The notes below the pieces were generated by a model. It was not told the DNA's origin and did not search any database. It was given only the letters and a program-made list of their open reading frames with translations. Shown piece by piece: positions 7,520-16,420 of a DNA stretch of 64,000 nt. The stretch is taken from the NCBI RefSeq assembly GCF_008831075.1, contig NZ_WBJX01000001.1, forward strand, positions 354,647-418,646. The letters are read 5' to 3'. Each line of letters begins with the position of its first letter. The first letter of the stretch is position 1. The position numbers and the translations under genes are program-made. Source of the DNA: Pseudoclavibacter terrae (lineage in GTDB: Bacteria > Actinomycetota > Actinomycetes > Actinomycetales > Microbacteriaceae).

Positions 7520-8361
7520 GCGTAGTCCTCCGCTCGGTCCGGCGATGACCTCGAGACGAATATCCGCGAGGTGTCACCCGGACGTGCGGGGTCGAAGAGC
7601 ACCCATACGCGCTGCCCCGGTTTGGGCGCCGTGCTCCAGTCGAAGGCATTGGTGCGCTTGACCCAGCGCTGCATGCCCCGCGCGTCGGCGTATGTGAAGC
7701 GCCACGACGCGATGGTGCGTGTGCCCGGCGAGATGTCCACCCCTTCGGTGACCGTGCCCGGCGTCGGGTGACCCGCCGCGAGCATCCGCCGCACCGCATC
7801 CACGCGCCGCGAGGACCGCCGTCGGAGCAGCCTGCACGTCACGAAGGCGACGACGGTGAGGGCTGCAGCGAGTGCCGGGAGCCACACGGGGAGCCAGTAG
7901 GAGGCCCACGCGGCGGACGACCAGGCGTCGACGGTGTCGAAGTGCTCGTCGAGCGTGGACCCGACACGCTGCGGCTGCGTCCACAGGCCCGCGAACGCGA
8001 CGAGCCCGGTCGTCGTGCCCGCCAGCGCAATCGTGAACGGGTCGACGGGCGGCAGCGGACGCGGATCACCGATGAGGTTCGCGTAGACCAGGAAGTAGAG
8101 GGGGAGCGCGCCGAGAAGGAGGACGAACGCGGCGGGGAGTGCGTACCAGGCGTCGTTGATCCACGGCTCGGCATCGAGGTCGCGGATGCCGAGGGCCATC
8201 TGGCGACCCGAGTTGCGTTCCGCGATCAGCCCGAAGCCGAGCAGGGCACCGAACAGGAACAGCACGACGCCGACAGCCCAGAGCTGCGCGAGCGTCTGAG
8301 GACTGCCCACGCGGCGCGTCGCTCTCGCCCTTCGTGCTTGGACCGGGTCGATGGTGCTCAT
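7516..8361 (-). CDS. Membrane protein with C-terminal DUF3592-like domain (paralog 1)
   Basis: Predicted inner-membrane protein, 281 aa, with the same layout as the gene it overlaps: N-terminal 'MSTIDPVQARRARATRRVGS' against 'MSTVDPARTHAQRAAVKARR' in the partner, then four membrane segments. The C-terminal domain has 'TPGTVTEGVDISPGTRTIAS', 'WRFTYADARGMQRW' and 'RVWVLFDPARPGDTSRIFV'. ATG at 8361 was preferred to an upstream start inside the low-complexity tract because it aligns with the paralog's N-terminus. The pair is a tandem duplication kept as a two-gene operon with an ATGA junction. Role unknown. Confidence 0.75.
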   Translation of the reverse strand: MSTIDPVQARRARATRRVGSPQTLAQLWAVGVVLFLFGALLGFGLIAERNSGRQMALGIRDLDAEPWINDAWYALPAAFVLLLGALPLYFLVYANLIGDPRPLPPVDPFTIALAGTTTGLVAFAGLWTQPQRVGSTLDEHFDTVDAWSSAAWASYWLPVWLPALAAALTVVAFVTCRLLRRRSSRRVDAVRRMLAAGHPTPGTVTEGVDISPGTRTIASWRFTYADARGMQRWVKRTNAFDWSTAPKPGQRVWVLFDPARPGDTSRIFVSRSSPDRAEDYA

Positions 8362-8429
8362 GGCTGGATAGTGACAGGCGGATGCGCCCCGCACCAGTCC
8401 CGGATGCTTCGACTTCGCCGCGCAGGTGC

Positions 8430-8570
8430 CCCGCGTCCCAGCGCACACCCCCGAGCGCGCCGATGCGGAACCCCCCCCGGGCGCCCCTCGCCCCCACCCT
8501 CCCCCTCCTCCCTCGCCCCACCCTCGCCCCACCCTCGCCACCCTCCCCCCCCATCCCGCCCCGGGAGTCG
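8430..8570. repeat. C-rich low-complexity tract
   Basis: About 140 bases dominated by C runs on the plus strand, with repeated CCCTCGCCCCA units. The complementary strand is correspondingly G-rich with many G-runs and could form quadruplex structure. It lies in the 378-base gene-free gap between the DUF3592-like operon and the uracil permease gene. Nothing coding is seen. Confidence 0.7.
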
Positions 8571-8623
8571 AAAGTGGACTTGTGGTTGTCAAACTTCGAG
8601 TTTGACGACCACAAGTCCACTTT
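8571..8623. repeat. 25-bp near-perfect inverted repeat (long hairpin)
   Basis: Left arm starts AAAGTGGACTTGTGGT (8571-8595) and the right arm ends ACCACAAGTCCACTTT (8599-8623). One mismatch occurs in 25 pairs and the loop is three bases. This is far longer than a normal rho-independent stem and no T-run follows on either strand. It sits downstream of the minus-strand uracil permease, so it could stop transcription, but it also looks like a mobile palindromic element. Confidence 0.75.
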
Positions 8624-8739
8624 GGAGATCTCGGCGCGGGCGGAGGGCCGGTTCGCGTCGTTACGGGGCGGGATGCGTGGCCGCGAGCGAGGGGCGCGCG
8701 GCGTCGGAGGCACGCAACCGCGCAGCTTGCACGTGCCGG

Positions 8740-10074
8740 CTACCGCGCGGCCCGCTCCGCATCCGCTGCCCCGTCGGCCCCAGCGACGAGGTCGTCGCCG
8801 GCCTCATCGGCGTCGGAGCCGCGAAGCTTCGCGATGCCGCTCATCAGGTGGTAGACGACGAGCGTCGCCACGGTGCCGAGGACGATGCCGCCGAACGTCA
8901 CCTGGCCGCTGTTGATCGTGAAGTCGCCGATCGCGACGATCAGGCCGACGCCCGCCGTGAACTGGTTCGTGGGTGACGAGAAGTCGACCTTGTTCTCGAG
9001 CCAGATGCGCACGCCGATGATGCCGATCAGGCCGTAGAGGGCCGTCGTGATGCCGCCCAGCACGCCCGCCGGGACGCTCGCGATGAGCACACCCACCTTC
9101 GGGGAGAGGGCGAGGAGGATCGCGGCGATCGCGGCGACCCAGTAGGCGGCCGTCGAGTAGACGCGGGTCGCCGACATGACGCCGATGTTCTCGCCGTACG
9201 TGGTGGTGGGGGAGCCGCCGCCGAAGCCGGAGAGCACCGTCGCGAGGCCGTCGGCCAGCAGGGCCTGGCCGGCCATCGGGTCCAGGTTGCGGTTCGTGAG
9301 CTGCCCGACGCCCTTCACGTGGCCGACGTTCTCGGCGATGAGCGCGAGCACCACCGGCACGAACATCAGGTAGACGAGCAGGTGCTCAGCGGCGAAGACC
9401 GGGGCCGTGAAGGTGGGCAGGCCGATCCACGCGGCATCGTCGAGGCCCGCGAGGTCGACCTGGCCCATGAACGCAGCCACGATGTAGCCGACGATGACGC
9501 CGATGAGGATCGACAGCCGCCCGACCATGCCCTTGAACGCGACCGCGACGACGATGACCGTCAGCAGCGTCACCGACGCGACGAGCGGTGACGCCTCGAA
9601 GTTGTTCTTCGCCGCAGGGGCGAGGTTGAAGCCGATGAGCGCGACGATCGTGCCCGCGACGACAGGTGGCATGAGGAGGTTGATCCAGCGGGTGCCTGCG
9701 AGGTTCACGATGAGCCCGACCACGGCGAGCAGCGCGCCGACGACGATGATGCCGGCAAGTGCGACGCCCTGCCCGTCGGAGGCGACGGCCGCGAGGATCG
9801 GCGCGATGAACGCGAACGACGAGCCGAGGTAGCTGGGCACGCGGTTGCGGGTGATGAGCAGGAACAGCATCGTGCCGATGCCCGAGAACAGCAGCGTCGT
9901 CGACGGCGGGAAGCCCGTCAGCAGCGGAACGAGGAACGTCGCGCCGAACATCGCGACGACGTGCTGCGCGCCGAGTCCGATGGTGCGGGGCCAGGTCAGG
10001 CGCTCCTCGGGCAGCACGATCTCGCTTGCGGGGACGTTCTTTCCGTCTCCGTGCAGTTTCCAGGGCAGTGCCAC
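8740..10074 (-). CDS. uraA: Uracil/nucleobase permease, NCS2 family
   Basis: Inner-membrane nucleobase importer, 444 aa, with 12-14 hydrophobic segments in the inverted-repeat fold of NCS2 carriers. The substrate-site region 'ALIAENVGHVKGVGQLTNRN' (near residue 245) and 'SGFGGGSPTTTYGENIGVMS' (near residue 285) match the uracil-type NAT signature (glutamate in 'AENVGH', second glutamate in 'YGENIG'). Start is GTG at 10074. An acidic Ala-rich tail ends the protein. It is divergent from a purine permease across a 300-base gap, so base salvage genes are neighbours. Uracil is the likely substrate from the motif, but xanthine or thymine cannot be excluded. Confidence 0.87.
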   Translation of the reverse strand: MALPWKLHGDGKNVPASEIVLPEERLTWPRTIGLGAQHVVAMFGATFLVPLLTGFPPSTTLLFSGIGTMLFLLITRNRVPSYLGSSFAFIAPILAAVASDGQGVALAGIIVVGALLAVVGLIVNLAGTRWINLLMPPVVAGTIVALIGFNLAPAAKNNFEASPLVASVTLLTVIVVAVAFKGMVGRLSILIGVIVGYIVAAFMGQVDLAGLDDAAWIGLPTFTAPVFAAEHLLVYLMFVPVVLALIAENVGHVKGVGQLTNRNLDPMAGQALLADGLATVLSGFGGGSPTTTYGENIGVMSATRVYSTAAYWVAAIAAILLALSPKVGVLIASVPAGVLGGITTALYGLIGIIGVRIWLENKVDFSSPTNQFTAGVGLIVAIGDFTINSGQVTFGGIVLGTVATLVVYHLMSGIAKLRGSDADEAGDDLVAGADGAADAERAAR

Positions 10075-10172
10075 GGCGGTCTCGCTTCCAGGTCGTTCGG
10101 CGGGGATGGGCCTGCGCGGGGATCGGCGCGTGACCTCTACGAGATTAGGGGATGCGGTGGTTGCCGTCGCGC

Positions 10173-10271
10173 GTCAACCAAGGTGACGTGGGAGTGAGAT
10201 CCAGCTCGGTGGCGACGGCGATCCGGCTCACGTCACCCTGACTGTCGATGCCGCGCGTCACCCTGGCTGTC
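10173..10271. repeat. Three copies of a short intergenic repeat (consensus CGTCACCGTGACTGTC)
   Basis: Copies at 10231-10246 and 10256-10271 (direct) and a weaker inverted one at 10173-10188. The consensus carries a GTCAC-GTGAC near-palindrome. The same element occurs five times at 28564-29042. It lies in the 300-base divergent gap (10075-10374) between the uracil and purine permease genes, which otherwise shows no gene. Confidence 0.55.
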
Positions 10272-10374
10272 GAGCGGAACAGAGCGGCGCAGAAGAGGGG
10301 TGGGCGGCATCGGGTGCTCCGCGCGCTGGCTACGCTTGTTCCTGTACCGCGAGCAGCACGATCAGGGGAGCCGC

Positions 10375-11922
10375 ATGAGCGACAGCCACGAGTCCGCAGT
10401 CGACGACGAGCAGGCGGAAGGCGGCGACGGCGGGCACGTTGCGACGCCAACGCGTGCGACGCAGGTCGCGCCGACGAGACGTGGCAGCGGGTCGACGTTC
10501 ACGGAGCGCCTCGACACGTTCTTCGAGATCACGCACCGCGGCTCGAACGTGCCGCGCGAGATTCGCGGTGGCCTCGTCACGTTCATGACGATGGCGTACA
10601 TCGTCATCCTGAACCCCCTGATCCTCGGCGGATTCTCGCAGGATCAGGCGACGCTCGACGTCGAGGGCGGCTGGCTGCAGGCGTCGCAGGTCGCCGCCGT
10701 CACTGGGCTCACGGCCGGCGTCATGACGATTCTGTTCGGTGTCATCGCGAACCTGCCGTTCGGTCTCGCGGCCGGCCTGGGCATCAACTCCTTCCTCGCC
10801 GTCAACGTCGTGCAGCAGGTCACCTGGGCCGAGGCCATGGGGCTTGTGGTCATCAACGGCCTGGTCATCGTCGTGCTGTCGGCGACCCGCCTGCGCGAGA
10901 TGATCTTCCACGCCGTGCCGCCGCAGTTGAAGACGGCGATCACGGTGGGCATCGGCCTGTTCCTGGCGTTCATCGGGCTCGTGGATGCGGGCTTCGTCAC
11001 GTCCTCGGGGAACGCGTCGCCGCCCGTGCAGCTCGGTGTGGGCGGTTCGGTGACGACGGTTCCGACGCTCATCTTCGTGGTCGGCCTGATCGTGATGGGG
11101 GTCCTCATGGCCCGTCGTGTGAAGGGCGCGCTGCTCATCGGCATCGTCGGCACGACCGTCGTCGCGGTGATCGTCGAGGCGGTCATGAAGCTCGGCCCGG
11201 CGTTCGAGAACGAGGGCGGATGGTCGCTCAACGTGCCGATGCTGCCCACGCAGATCGTCTCGGTGCCCGACCTCGGCCTCATCGGCGCGTTCGACTTCGG
11301 TGCGTTCGAGCGCATCGGCATCCTGGCCGGCGTCATGCTCGTCTTCACGCTGGTGTTCACGAACTTCTTCGACGCGGTCGGCTCGCTGACCGGGCTCACG
11401 CGTGAAGCGGGTCTGCAGGACAGGCAGGGCAACTTCCCTCGCCTCAAGTCGTCGCTGGTCGTCGAGGGCATCGGGGCGGTCGCGGGTGGCGCGACGTCGA
11501 GCTCGTCGAACACGATCTTCGTGGATTCAGCCGCCGGCGTCGGCGAGGGCGCCCGCACGGGGCTCGCGAGCGTCGTGACCGGTGTCATGTTCCTGCTGGC
11601 GATGTTCTTCACGCCGCTGACGCAGATCGTCCCGCTCGAGGTCGCGGCCGCAGCGCTGGTCGTCGTCGGTGTGCTCATGGTGTCGCAGGTGCGCGAGCTG
11701 AAGTGGGACGACTTCTCCGTCGCTCTCCCGGTGTTCCTGACGATCGTGATCATGCCGCTCACGTACTCGATCGCGAACGGCATCGGGGCGGGATTCATCT
11801 CGTGGGTGCTCGTGCAGACGCTGACGGGCAAGGCGCGCAAGGTGTCGCCGCTGCTGTGGATCGTCGCCGTCGGCTTCCTCATCTACTTCGCGCGCGGCCC
11901 CATCGAGGGCCTGTTCGCGTAG
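10375..11922 (+). CDS. Purine (hypoxanthine/guanine/adenine) permease, AzgA-type NCS2
   Basis: Inner-membrane purine uptake carrier, 515 aa. ATG at 10375 follows a CAGGGGAG ribosome site. A 50-residue hydrophilic N-terminus precedes about 12-14 membrane segments. AzgA/PbuG hallmarks include 'GGLVTFMTMAYIVILNPLIL' near residue 65, 'LPFGLAAGLGINSFLAVNVV' near 130 and 'EGIGAVAGGATSSSSNTIFV' near 365. Proton-driven import of purines for salvage fits with hpt, present 10 kb away. No purine riboswitch was recognised upstream. Which purine it prefers cannot be decided. Confidence 0.88.
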   Translation: MSDSHESAVDDEQAEGGDGGHVATPTRATQVAPTRRGSGSTFTERLDTFFEITHRGSNVPREIRGGLVTFMTMAYIVILNPLILGGFSQDQATLDVEGGWLQASQVAAVTGLTAGVMTILFGVIANLPFGLAAGLGINSFLAVNVVQQVTWAEAMGLVVINGLVIVVLSATRLREMIFHAVPPQLKTAITVGIGLFLAFIGLVDAGFVTSSGNASPPVQLGVGGSVTTVPTLIFVVGLIVMGVLMARRVKGALLIGIVGTTVVAVIVEAVMKLGPAFENEGGWSLNVPMLPTQIVSVPDLGLIGAFDFGAFERIGILAGVMLVFTLVFTNFFDAVGSLTGLTREAGLQDRQGNFPRLKSSLVVEGIGAVAGGATSSSSNTIFVDSAAGVGEGARTGLASVVTGVMFLLAMFFTPLTQIVPLEVAAAALVVVGVLMVSQVRELKWDDFSVALPVFLTIVIMPLTYSIANGIGAGFISWVLVQTLTGKARKVSPLLWIVAVGFLIYFARGPIEGLFA

Positions 11923-11950
11923 CCGTGACGGGGAGCCGCTGACCCGCGCG

Positions 11951-12487
11951 CTAGTACTGACCTGGGTACTGCCCGCCGCCGCCAGCGGGCCCGTATCCCT
12001 GGTTCGCCGTGTACGCGCCAGCCCCCGCGAGGCGCGCGTTGGCTTCTCGGACGAACTGCGGGATGAGGAAGAGGTCCACGATGACCCAGATCGCGACGCC
12101 GAGGATGAGGAGCAGGCCGATGCCGAGCCAGGACGTCGCGAAACCCACGAGGTAGAGCACGAGCTGCGTGATGGCGATGCCCGTGCGGCCGAGGTAGAAG
12201 TTGTGGATGCCGAGTCCGCCGAGGAAGATCGCGAGCACGTACGTGATGCCGACTTCCTTGCCCCCGCTGACCACGACCGTCTGCTGGTAGAGCACGGGCG
12301 CGTTGGCGGCTGGTGCCTGCGTGGGCGCGTAGTGCCCCCACTGGGCGCCGTCCCAGTATCGCTGCCGGCCCGTTGGGTCCGGGTACCAGCCGGCGGCGGG
12401 CGAGGACGGCCCGTGGTTCGTGTTGGACGAGCGGAAGGCGTCGTCTTCGGGCTGCGATGCGTACGGATCCGATGGAACGAGGCTCAT
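11951..12487 (-). CDS. DUF2510-TM2 domain membrane protein
   Basis: Small membrane protein, 178 aa. Residues about 30-55 form a DUF2510 domain ('AGWYPDPTGRQRYWDGAQW'), an extracytoplasmic or cytosolic motif widespread in actinobacteria. Residues about 80-150 form a TM2 domain with two hydrophobic helices and the classic 'LGGLGIHNFYLGRTGIAITQ' turn. A Gly/Tyr-rich tail ends the chain. ATG at 12487 has an AGGGAAG site upstream. TM2 proteins have no agreed biochemical function. The gene is convergent with the purine permease and separated by only about 28 bases. Confidence 0.85.
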   Translation of the reverse strand: MSLVPSDPYASQPEDDAFRSSNTNHGPSSPAAGWYPDPTGRQRYWDGAQWGHYAPTQAPAANAPVLYQQTVVVSGGKEVGITYVLAIFLGGLGIHNFYLGRTGIAITQLVLYLVGFATSWLGIGLLLILGVAIWVIVDLFLIPQFVREANARLAGAGAYTANQGYGPAGGGGQYPGQY

Positions 12488-12587
12488 CAGGCACTTCCCT
12501 GCTGTCGAGTGGATGCGTCACTCATGCTAGCGAGCGCCACCGACACTGCGCGGGCCTGTGGGTTTCGGGGGCCGAAGCGCGGCAGGG

Positions 12588-13514
12588 TCAGGGCGTCGGA
12601 TGTGCGCCTGGTGCCGTGCGCAGGGCTCGCCGGACGAGCAGTCCTTCTGCGATGAGGAGTGCGCCCACGATCGCGGCACCGAGCAGGAACCACAGAGCGG
12701 GGCCGACGACGTCGCCAGATGCCCAGAGCAGCTCGCGGTCCTCGCTCTGCCATGGCCATAGGGCGCGGAGCGACCCGGCCATGATGCCCGTCATGAGGGC
12801 GAGGGTCACGCGGCGGTGCTTCGTGAGGAGCCACAGCAGCACCTGCACGAAGAGCGCGAGACCCGTGATGGCGCCGATCGCGAAGAGTGCGATGTAGCCG
12901 AAGTCGAGCGAGTTGAGGGCACGCAGCGTCGGCTCGTACATGCCCGTCGTGACGAGGACGAAGGATCCGGAGACGCCGGGCAGCACAAGCGCGCACACCG
13001 CCACGGCTGCGGAGACGAGGATGGCGATGGGGGATGGGTCGGCGTCGTTCGCAGACGGGAGTCCGGTCAGCACGAAGCTCAGGATGGCGGCGGGGACCGC
13101 GATCGCGTAGTCGCGCACCTGCCAGCGGGCGCCGAGCATCCGGGCCGGAACGATGAGCGACACGGCGATGAGCCCTGCGAAGAGCGCGCGGGATGCGATG
13201 GGGTGCGCCTCGACGAGGGGTGCGACGATGCGTGCGGCGACGACGATCGCGAGGAGCATCCCGATGCCGACCGGCATGACGACGCCCCAGCGCACCTGGG
13301 CGAAGTGCTCACGTGCGCGCTGCAGGCCTTGACCGCGCACGGTGTCGACTGCCGCGCGCACGACGCCGCGCACGAGGTGGCCAGCTGAGTCGATGAGGGT
13401 TTCGTAGACACCGATCAGCAGGGCGATGGTGCCGCCGCTGACGCCCGGGATGATCTCCGTCACGCCGATGAGCGCGCCTCGGAGGAGATTGACGAGGACG
13501 TTGAGCGCTGACAA
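12588..13514 (-). CDS. DUF368 family membrane protein
   Basis: Polytopic membrane protein, 308 aa, eight or so hydrophobic segments. DUF368 signatures are the paired motifs 'EIIPGVSGGTIALLIGVYE' (near residue 17) and 'VLPGVSGSFVLVTTGMYEP' (near residue 190). The family is related to polyprenyl-phosphate transporters (the PopT group, for which undecaprenyl-phosphate recycling has been shown), so a role in lipid-carrier flipping is possible. TTG at 13514 is proposed because AGAAGG lies six bases upstream and homologous sequence begins there. In-frame codons further upstream are low-complexity and unlike protein. Confidence 0.83.
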   Translation of the reverse strand: MSALNVLVNLLRGALIGVTEIIPGVSGGTIALLIGVYETLIDSAGHLVRGVVRAAVDTVRGQGLQRAREHFAQVRWGVVMPVGIGMLLAIVVAARIVAPLVEAHPIASRALFAGLIAVSLIVPARMLGARWQVRDYAIAVPAAILSFVLTGLPSANDADPSPIAILVSAAVAVCALVLPGVSGSFVLVTTGMYEPTLRALNSLDFGYIALFAIGAITGLALFVQVLLWLLTKHRRVTLALMTGIMAGSLRALWPWQSEDRELLWASGDVVGPALWFLLGAAIVGALLIAEGLLVRRALRTAPGAHPTP

Positions 13515-13737
13515 ACCGGCCCTTCTCGGGCGCCGGGGTCGGAGGTGGCGCCGGATGCGTGCGCGCAGGGGGAGGCGGCACAAAGCCCCTAGTCTGTCAG
13601 GCCGCATCCGCGGTCGCACCCGCGGGGCATCGCCGCCACCCGGCGTGAGGGCGACGAGGCGGGCGGCATTCACAGCGGATTCACGCAATCCACTGGCACT
13701 CAGCCCGGCCGGGTCTGGCGCGCGTACCGTGTCCGCC

Positions 13738-15432
13738 ATGTCCTCCGAACCCAGCCTCGCAGAGGCTCAAACCCGTCGCGGACGTCTCCGCGGCGCGGCT
13801 CCCGCCGGCCTCGCTGGCATCGGTGCCGCGGCGCTCGGTGTCGGCCTCGGTGAGCTCGCGGCCGCGTTCCTGCAGACCACCGCGAGCCCGATCGTCGCGG
13901 TGGGTGCCCTGCTCATCGACCTCGCGCCGCCCTGGGCGAAGGACACGGCGATCGCGCTCTTCGGGACCGCCGACAAGATCGCGCTCATCGCGCTCGTCGC
14001 GGTCGTGCTGCTCGTCGTCGCGGCGATCGCCGGCGTGCTCGAACGAGCTCGTCCGCCGTGGGGCCGCGTGCTCATCGGGCTCATCGCCGCGATCGGCGCT
14101 GTGGCTGTAGCCACCCGTACCCCGTTCTCGCCCCTCGATACCGTGCCGCCGCTGCTCGCGATGGTGGTGGCTGTGCTGACGCTGCAGTTCCTCGCGAAGA
14201 CGCTCGCCGATGCTGAGCAGCGGGCCCGCCAGCGCTCGAGGGAGTCGGCCGTCGCCGTCGCGCGAGGCTCAGCCGTCGGCGCGACAGGACGCGCGGCTGC
14301 GAGCGAGTCGGAGACGGAGGGGGCAGCGGGCGTCGAGGTCGAGTCGACCGCGACTCCGGCCGGTGTCGACCGCCGCCGCTTCCTCATCTACTCGGGGGCA
14401 TCCCTCGTCGTCGGCGTGATCGCGGCTGCCTCGGGTGCCGCGCTCTCTGCCGGAACTCGCGCCGTCACGGCGGTCCGCGAGGCGATCGCCCTGCCGGCTG
14501 CCGCGGTGAAGGCGGCGGCCGTCCCCGCGGGCGCGCAGTTCGACATCCCGGGCCTCCCGCCTGTCGTCACGCCGAACGCCGACTTCTACCGCATCGACAC
14601 GGCCCTCAGCGTGCCGCTCGTGAACCCTGAGGGCTGGTCGCTGCGCATCCACGGCCTCGTCGACAACGAGGTGACCATCACCTGGGACGAGCTGCTCGCC
14701 CTGCCGCTCGAGGAGAGCATCACGACCCTCATGTGCGTGTCCAACGAGGTCGGCGGCGGCCTCATCGGCAACGCGCTCTGGCTCGGCTACCCCCTCCGGG
14801 AGCTGCTCAAGCGTGCGGGTCCGCAGGCGGACGCCGACATGGTGCTCTCGAAGTCGGCCGACGGCTGGACCGCCAGCACCCCCATCGGGGCGCTCACCGA
14901 CGACCGCAACGCGATCCTCGCGGTCGGCATGAACGGCGAACCGCTCCCCGCCGAGCACGGCTTCCCGGTGCGGATGGTCGTGCCAGGCCTGTACGGGTAC
15001 GTGTCGGCGACGAAGTGGGTCGTCGACCTCGAGGTCACCCGCTTCGACCGGGTCAACGCGTACTGGACCGACCGCGGGTGGAGTGCCGAGGGGCCGATCA
15101 AGATCGGCTCGCGCATCGATGTGCCCAGCGCCGGAAGCCTGAACGCGGGTCCGACGACGATCGCCGGGTTCGCGTGGCAGCAGCACACGGGCATCGAAGC
15201 CGTTGAAGTCCAGATCGACGACGGCGAGTGGATGCCGACGGAGCTCGCCGCGCCCATCTCCGACGACACGTGGCTGCAGTGGAAGCTCGACTGGGACGCC
15301 CCCGCAGGCGAGCACTCCGTGCGCGTCCGCGCGACGTCGAGCGACGGCGAGGTGCAGACGGATGCGCGCGCCAATGTCGTTCCCGACGGCGCCACCGGCC
15401 ATCACGAGATCACGGTCAACGTCACCGCGTAG
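13738..15432 (+). CDS. Membrane-anchored molybdopterin-dependent oxidoreductase (sulfite oxidase fold)
   Basis: Exported oxidoreductase, 564 aa. The first 150 residues contain four hydrophobic helices. A short charged loop then leads to 'DRRRFLIYSG', resembling a Tat motif, followed by another hydrophobic helix near residue 220. From about residue 265 the sulfite-oxidase-type Moco domain runs with 'LRIHGLVDNEVTITWDELLA' and the cysteine ligand in 'TTLMCVSNEVGGGLIGNALW'. Next is 'HGFPVRMVVPGLYGYVSATK', and a C-terminal Ig-like dimerisation domain ('TTIAGFAWQQHTGIEAVEVQ'). Electrons may pass to the membrane. The natural substrate of this actinobacterial subfamily is unknown; sulfite or methionine sulfoxide are only guesses. 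Confidence 0.87.
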   Translation: MSSEPSLAEAQTRRGRLRGAAPAGLAGIGAAALGVGLGELAAAFLQTTASPIVAVGALLIDLAPPWAKDTAIALFGTADKIALIALVAVVLLVVAAIAGVLERARPPWGRVLIGLIAAIGAVAVATRTPFSPLDTVPPLLAMVVAVLTLQFLAKTLADAEQRARQRSRESAVAVARGSAVGATGRAAASESETEGAAGVEVESTATPAGVDRRRFLIYSGASLVVGVIAAASGAALSAGTRAVTAVREAIALPAAAVKAAAVPAGAQFDIPGLPPVVTPNADFYRIDTALSVPLVNPEGWSLRIHGLVDNEVTITWDELLALPLEESITTLMCVSNEVGGGLIGNALWLGYPLRELLKRAGPQADADMVLSKSADGWTASTPIGALTDDRNAILAVGMNGEPLPAEHGFPVRMVVPGLYGYVSATKWVVDLEVTRFDRVNAYWTDRGWSAEGPIKIGSRIDVPSAGSLNAGPTTIAGFAWQQHTGIEAVEVQIDDGEWMPTELAAPISDDTWLQWKLDWDAPAGEHSVRVRATSSDGEVQTDARANVVPDGATGHHEITVNVTA

Positions 15433-15470
15433 GTCTCGGCGTCGGCGGGGCCCGCCCGCAGCTGCTCGCA

Positions 15471-15499
15471 CCACACCTTCCTCCTCCACAAAGGTGTGG
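15471..15499 (+). terminator. Hairpin after molybdopterin oxidoreductase gene
   Basis: CCACACCTT (15471-15479) pairs with AAGGTGTGG (15491-15499) around an 11-base loop, 40 bases after the stop codon. No T-run follows. It may end or weaken transcription before the next plus-strand gene. Confidence 0.45.
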
Positions 15500-15601
15500 G
15501 AAGCGCAGCCCCGTTCCGGGATGAGCCTGCGTTTCCCAAAGATCTGCGCCGTGTCTCAGGCGGATGCACCGCGCAAGACCCCCCCCGATAGCCTGGCGGG
15601 G

Positions 15602-16249
15602 ATGCCCCCACATTCCCCCGACGAGGCTCCCCGACCGTCGACCGTCCGCGATCTGCCGCGCGCCGCGTGGATCTCGGCGCGCGCATCCACCCCGAACGTG
15701 CCGCTGGCGGTGCTGTCGGTGCCGATCTACGCGTTCTCGATTCTGCCGATGACCCTTCGAGGTGGGCTCTACCTCGATGAGTCCCGCACCGGTACGGTGC
15801 TCTTCGCGCGGCGACGGCCGATCTTGGACGGGTTGGTCGTCGTGCTCGTCACGGCTGCGGCGTTTGTGCTCTGGGTGGCCTGCATCCTGCTGTTCGACAC
15901 CATGCTCATGCTCCTGCTCGGGATGCTCGTCTACGCGGCGCTGCTCGTCGGCGCTGTCATCGCGCTGGTGCAGCCGGGCGGGACGACGCTCTCGGCGTCC
16001 GGCCCGGAGACGCCGAAGGGGGACCGCTGGATGGTCGCGGCCCTCGCGCAACTCCCGGGTACCCGCATGACCGCGGTGATGCTCGCGAGGCGCTTGATCG
16101 AGCACGCTCCGCCGGGCTCGGTCCTGGTTGCGGCCGCGGCGACGGATGCGCTGCTCGAGCGCTACGTGCGCGCCGGCTTCACGGCGGGGCGGGCACGGCG
16201 CGTCTATCGCCTCGTTCCCCCGCGGACGCAAAGAAACCCCGCCATGTAG
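15602..16249 (+). CDS. Small membrane protein with two central helices and GNAT-like tail
   Basis: Unrecognised protein, 215 aa. The middle carries two strongly hydrophobic helices (about residues 75-98 and 100-122, 'LLFDTMLMLLLGMLVYAALL'). The last 80 residues are soluble, with 'VAALAQLPGTRMTAVMLARR' and an Ala-rich helix, and end 'YVRAGFTAGRARRVYRLV', a pattern loosely like the end of an acetyltransferase ('Y...GF'). ATG at 15602 was chosen; an in-frame ATG at 15520 would add 27 residues. Its stop codon lies inside the hairpin that ends the opposite-strand tRNA operon (16233-16266). Function unknown. Confidence 0.65.
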   Translation: MPPHSPDEAPRPSTVRDLPRAAWISARASTPNVPLAVLSVPIYAFSILPMTLRGGLYLDESRTGTVLFARRRPILDGLVVVLVTAAAFVLWVACILLFDTMLMLLLGMLVYAALLVGAVIALVQPGGTTLSASGPETPKGDRWMVAALAQLPGTRMTAVMLARRLIEHAPPGSVLVAAAATDALLERYVRAGFTAGRARRVYRLVPPRTQRNPAM

Positions 16250-16266
16250 AAGCTAGGCGGGGTTTC
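16233..16266 (-). terminator. Rho-independent terminator of the tRNA operon
   Basis: Stem of 11 bp, GAAACCCCGCC with GGCGGGGTTTC, loop 12 bases. On the minus strand it begins just after tRNA-Phe and is followed by TTTG, as expected for a terminator. It overlaps the stop codon of the plus-strand membrane-protein gene, so it may serve both directions. Confidence 0.8.
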
Positions 16267-16268
16267 AG

Positions 16269-16341
16269 TGGCTCCGACGGGCGTCGATCCCGTGACCTCA
16301 CGATTTTCAGTCGTGCGCTCTACCAACTGAGCTACAGAGCC
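16269..16341 (-). tRNA. tRNA-Phe (GAA)
   Basis: Full 73-base cloverleaf: acceptor GGCTCTG pairs with CGGAGCC, D-arm GCTCAGTTGGTAGAGC, anticodon loop CTGAAAA with GAA, T-arm containing GGGATCGACGCCCG. The discriminator is A and the 3' CCA is not encoded. Last gene of the minus-strand Glu-Asp-Phe cluster. Confidence 0.95.
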
Positions 16342-16390
16342 GGAGGCTGTTGCCTCGTGGCGACGCACTGATGTTCGTCGCCGTTGCAAA

Positions 16391-16414
16391 TTGCCCTCTT
16401 CGAGAAGAGGGCAA
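16391..16414 (-). other. Hairpin in tRNA spacer
   Basis: Perfect 10-bp stem TTGCCCTCTT / AAGAGGGCAA with loop CGAG, placed between tRNA-Asp and tRNA-Phe. It may attenuate transcription or act as a processing site in the precursor. On the minus strand it is followed by a short TTTG. Confidence 0.55.
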
Positions 16415-16420
16415 GATGCT

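Noticed and set aside
10075-10374. Purine riboswitch in front of the purine permease
   Set aside because: No three-way junction with the conserved loops was found; the gap holds short repeats instead.
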